A stretch of DNA of 64,000 nucleotides, taken from Phylloscopus collybita (Eukaryota > Chordata > Aves > Passeriformes > Phylloscopidae). The position numbers and the translations under genes are program-made. The notes under the pieces were generated by a model. It had not been told where the DNA came from and ran no database searches. It was given only the letters and a program-made list of their open reading frames with translations. Below, in pieces: positions 59,901 to 64,000 of the stretch; position 1 is the first letter of the stretch, and every line of letters starts with the position of its first letter. The stretch is from NCBI GenBank assembly GCA_027886175.1, contig JAJNNQ010000006.1:14599001-14663000 (forward strand), given 5' to 3'.

Positions 59901-62900
59901 GAGTGCACTGTTGCACGTTCACTACTTTAAATACTTCTGACTTTTTATGGTGCATAGTGCACATTCATTGTCATGGAGCAATAGCCAAAATCATTTGTAA
60001 AGCTGAAAAGCTCATGTGTGCTCAGAGATGGCTTGGGGACTAGCATGTAAAGTAGGAGAAGGGAAAAAACAATCTTCCTTGCATGTTATTCAAAGCCCTT
60101 AGTTACTGCTCATGATCTCCTGGAATATAAAAACAGGAGCTAACCTCATTCAGCAACACATTTAGCATCAGTTAACTACATGAGCTGTCTCACAGATGCC
60201 TTTAAATATGTTTGCAGTGTTCCTCTCTTTAAATATTGGATGATAAGTTGATGCTTTAACTAAGACAAAGCCAAAGTTTTATCTCACTTCAGGCCTTTGT
60301 GCAGTGGAGGGAGTTGCCAGTAGTGAAGAGACCTGAGTTGATCATTAAACTGGAACTCTTGTCAGAGTGTGCTAACCAGAACACTCTGATCTGCACTTCC
60401 AAGTCCCTATTTTTGCTTTTCTCAAGTCAGCCTAACTGTGGGAAACACTCAAAGTAAAAAAAGGATTTTTAGGAGCTGAAGAAGTAGGCCTTTAAATATA
60501 AAACTTTATTCTGTAAGTCGTCTTTCAGCTAGTTTTAAAACAGCAGAATAGCATTTTGTCATCATAAACAGTTATATATTCTATTAGATCAAAAATCTGT
60601 GGTTGTTTAGTCACACTGATGGCCAGATGATGTCAGTGAGTCAGGGTCAGTATTGACATACTTCTGAGAGATATGCTTACATTAGGCTTGTGATGACTTT
60701 GAATTTCTCTGCATACTTTTTTGAGTGTAATGGGGTTTTTTTTGTTTGTTTGTTTAGGTTGGTTGTTTTTTTTTTTTTTCCTTACATGCAAGGTCATCAT
60801 GGAATCTAAGAGGAAAAGCTGTAAAATTCAGATTTCCACCCCCTCTGCCCCCCCACCCTATCCATTTACAACACCAGGTGCACACATAAAAATGAATCAA
60901 ATACAAATTTTCCCCAAAACATACACTTAAATTGAACTTTCCAAGAGGATGCATAAGATATCAAAATAATGAGGTGACTGTTGCTTTTAGAGAGAGTAGG
61001 TATTCTGACATTGTGTTAATTTCTTCCTGTTGTTCCTTTGGGCTTAATTGCTGGAGTGTGGATTATATTTAATAATCTGAATTGCAGGTTAATCTAATAA
61101 GAAGATCCTGTGTAGCTCTGTATGACTCCTGTCTAATTCCCCTTGTTGAAGTTTCCATTACCCCCTTGAAAGAGTTCAGGAATGGTACTCAGTACCACAT
61201 GTAGAGTTTTTCAGAAGTTATTTTCAAATTCAAATAATACAAACAGTTCCAATGAGATTAAAATACCTATGAAGAATGGATTTTTGTTTAAAAAATATTG
61301 TTTTGTAGGGATATGCAAACTGCTGAAGAAATAATTCAGAACATGACCATGCTTTATTATCCCACTGTATTTTGGAAAATAAATGGGATTAAGGGTGGAC
61401 TCAGAACAGCATTTTTCCCTTGATCCTTTTTTTGGTATAATACATATTTAACATGTTTGACTTGAATGGCCTTTTTATGTTAATGGTTCAGAGGCTTTAC
61501 AGGAATGTTAGCAGAAAGGTATCACTGTTGGATTCTGTGGTTATTTTCTTTATATCCATTAAATTGCAGTACTCTTAAATTGCAATAGAGTAATATCTGA
61601 AAAATTTCTTTGTTCAGTGCTCCAATCTTGCTTCTTGCTCATTCTTAGCTGCTTTCTGGGAAGTCATTTAAAAATAAAGTAAGCCCATAATGGCCCCCAA
61701 GGGTAAATGACACTTAAAGTCAAAATCTTCTAAATGCAAAGGCATGTTTCTCTGAATGCTTAGCTGTTTAAGCCCTTACCCATGTGGTTAACCTCTGTCC
61801 ACCTGTGTGTTTCACCAGAATATTTTGAATTATGTTTATCTTTGCTGAAACTGTAAAAATTATTTTTCCTTGTGAAATAACCATCCTGTTAAATACTGCT
61901 TTAGAAATTGATTATATATATATATGCATATGTATTCATGTGTAAATAGATACAAGGTTGCAACAACAAGAGGTGTCACTAAATTTCTTACATATATTTT
62001 TAAACTCAGAAATCAAGAGATCATGGGAGGGAAAAAAGGAAAATGTTGAGATAAATCTAGGAGATAGTACAACTATTTCATGGGCTATTTCCTGGCTTCC
62101 ACTCTACAAAGGTCAAAGCAAAGAAATAATGCTTTTCTTATAAAGGGAAGAAATCCACCTTTCACATTACTACATTTTTTAATTATAACACATTAGAGGC
62201 TACATCTGTATTTTTTTTTTTTTTAAGGGGCTGGGAAATAATCTTAAGCACCTATCTGGCTCCTGACCTTAAAGTTTTCTCTCGTTTTATTTCAAACCAG
62301 TAAAGCCCTCACCCCTGCTCTTATCTAGCGGAGAGTAGCTTTTGGGTGTGTGTATGTAACAGAGCTGGTGTCACTTGCTCTGAGGGTCAGGAGTCAGCTC
62401 CTTTTACTCAATGGCAGAAAGATAGGTATGGTATTGAGCAGAGAGGTATAGGGATAGAAAGTACTGACTGGGACTCTCAAGGTCTTTAACACACACAACA
62501 ATAGAGAGTCATCATTAATGCAATTTACAATATAGACAGAAGTTAACCTGTTGATACAGACTGAAGAACAGGTCATAATATTCAGATAGACAATGATGTT
62601 GATAAACCAGCTATGTAAAACTAAAAATTTTAGTGTCCTTAAGAAAAAAAAAAAAAAAAGAAAAAAGAAAAAAATGTGTTTTAAAGAAGTATTAAGAAGA
62701 TTTAGGTAGTGTTAGAGAGTATTCTTTCTTGCTATGCCTGAAGAAAAAAATATGGAGAGGGATGAGTACAATAATAATTTTTCCTACAGCTATTGAAAAG
62801 GTGAAAAGCTTCAAAATTATATAGAGAATAAAACTGTACTTCCTGTTACTAAATCACAGTGTAAATTTAAGAACGGACTGAGGAGCAAGACAAGAAAAGG

Positions 62901-64000
62901 TCATGACTCTTGGTGAGAGAGTGAAGAAAGAGAGTGGAGCATAAGTATATTTTATATAGACAAAGATACGTCTGTTCTGGTAGTGATGATGAGAGCCTGT
63001 CATGGGAGCAGCATTTCTGAGGAGAAACAAATGCTAGGCATTTGAACCTGAGGAAAGGCTCATGATAAATATGCTGATGAGATTATGTGTCTATAGAGCA
63101 GACAGAAATGATAGTGCTTGTTAATTGAGGAAGAAGGTAATACAGAAGGTTTGGCCAATAAATTTGCTTCATAAGTTAAGAGTTTGTTTTTATTTTAACT
63201 AGTGGAGAAAAATTTAGTAGAAAATCAGATTATCATTTCAGTCTAACAAAAGTGGAAAAAACAGGTAGATTAATGACTTGTTCCAGTAAAGTCAGCTTTA
63301 TTTTGTGTCTGTGCTTGAATTTGCCCAAAGACAGTGATGAGTTCTTTGACATCAGTGTGAAAAAAATGAAAGAGCATGCTGAACATAACTAGAATTGAAG
63401 AATTAACAGACTCATGAATTATAGAATGCACAAAAAAACCCCCAAAACAATAAAAATATAACTAACTGTCTTCAAACTGGTGGATTAAAGAGATGACTAA
63501 TTACCAATTTTCTTCCTTGGCTAAACAAAATCATGAGAAATTTCTGAAGAGAATTTCAAACCAACTGCAATTGACAGAAAGCTGTTTTGGAGAAGCTATT
63601 GATATTTTATAAATATAAAAACTAGAATTGAAGTAAGTTATCTATGGTTTGTGATTTTTTTCCCCCTCAAGTTTGTACTGTTTGATTTTGGGGAAATGAT
63701 GCTGCTCCCATATGTGTTTGCAATGTATGACCAATTTATTTCATATTGAAGGTTCAATTGTTAACTAGATTCCTGTTCAACTCTAAGCATGTATATAATT
63801 GTGCTGTCCCCGTTAGTAGTTTCAACAGCTTAAAAATTTTTAGCAAAACTTTTTAAAATATTGATTCATCAAAAACTTCTTTGTGCTGATGGAATTTTTC
63901 TGTGTTCAGTGCTCCAGACTGAAGGCAGAACTGAGGCAGCTACTATCATGCCATATTGTCATCCCAGAGCAGGGCCTGGAGCACACAAATGCTCCTGAGC
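53991..64000. other. AT-rich unique sequence, no gene seen
   Basis: Ten kilobases have no recognisable gene, transposon or RNA. Minor features are a G/T-rich patch at about 60731-60780, a short (TA)n at about 61913-61924, a T15 run near 62210-62224 and an A-rich run at 62641-62674. Open frames stay at or below about 83 codons and resemble nothing known. The sequence near the right edge (63900-64000) is slightly GC-richer, with no recognisable content. Confidence 0.5.
62641..62674 (+). repeat. A-rich run
   Basis: About 34 bases consist of A with three isolated G. No retroposed body is visible on the 5' side. Confidence 0.85.

Noticed and set aside
1..64000. Search for tRNA, rRNA, CRISPR arrays, bacterial operons or integrated phage
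   Set aside because: Nothing of these kinds is recognisable by eye; the repeat content is that of a bird nuclear genome.

Overview
The window looks like intergenic or deep-intronic DNA from a bird, most likely a songbird. It is AT-rich with very few CpG. It carries several copies of the 3' end of CR1, the main LINE family of birds, recognisable by their TCTATGATTCTATGA-type ends, plus two solo retroviral LTRs. One LTR matches, from memory, a type common in passerine genomes; the other is of a kind found across many birds. The songbird call is inference, because no host gene is present to place the species. No operons, tRNA, rRNA or CRISPR array were seen.

Layout. 1-182 is a CR1 3' end cut by the window edge. 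183-2890 is unique AT-rich DNA. 2890-3440 is a pyrimidine-rich block with T39 that switches to a G-rich, quadruplex-capable block. 3445-25790 is mostly unique DNA with small tandem duplications, a possible ancient CR1 trace near 17.5 kb and a GC-richer patch at 25.13-25.50 kb. 25797-26294 holds two separate CR1 3' ends. 29.2 kb has a T55 tract bracketed by 13-bp direct repeats. 30522-31100 is a solo LTR on the plus strand, followed by a (GTTTT)n tract at 33.2 kb and a CR1 3' end at 35.2-35.4 kb. 40.5-45.9 kb is the densest repeat cluster: an A/C-rich tract, a minus-strand solo LTR inserted into another A/C-rich tract with a 5-bp target duplication, a 1.85-kb CR1 with a broken reverse transcriptase, and 40 pure copies of GGAAG. 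A minus-strand CR1 3' end lies at 51.3 kb and a possible old LTR at 53.5-54.0 kb. The rest, to 64 kb, is unique AT-rich sequence.

No protein-coding host gene can be supported. Open frames are short (mostly under 105 codons), overlap on both strands, and the longest come from simple repeats. Four short segments with good flanking splice signals, and one 69-codon frame with a signal-peptide-like start, are listed as weak candidates because transcript or conservation data could settle them quickly. I found no convincing undescribed biological system here; the items most worth a second look are the pure GGAAG array, the bracketed T55, the nested LTR and the candidate exons.
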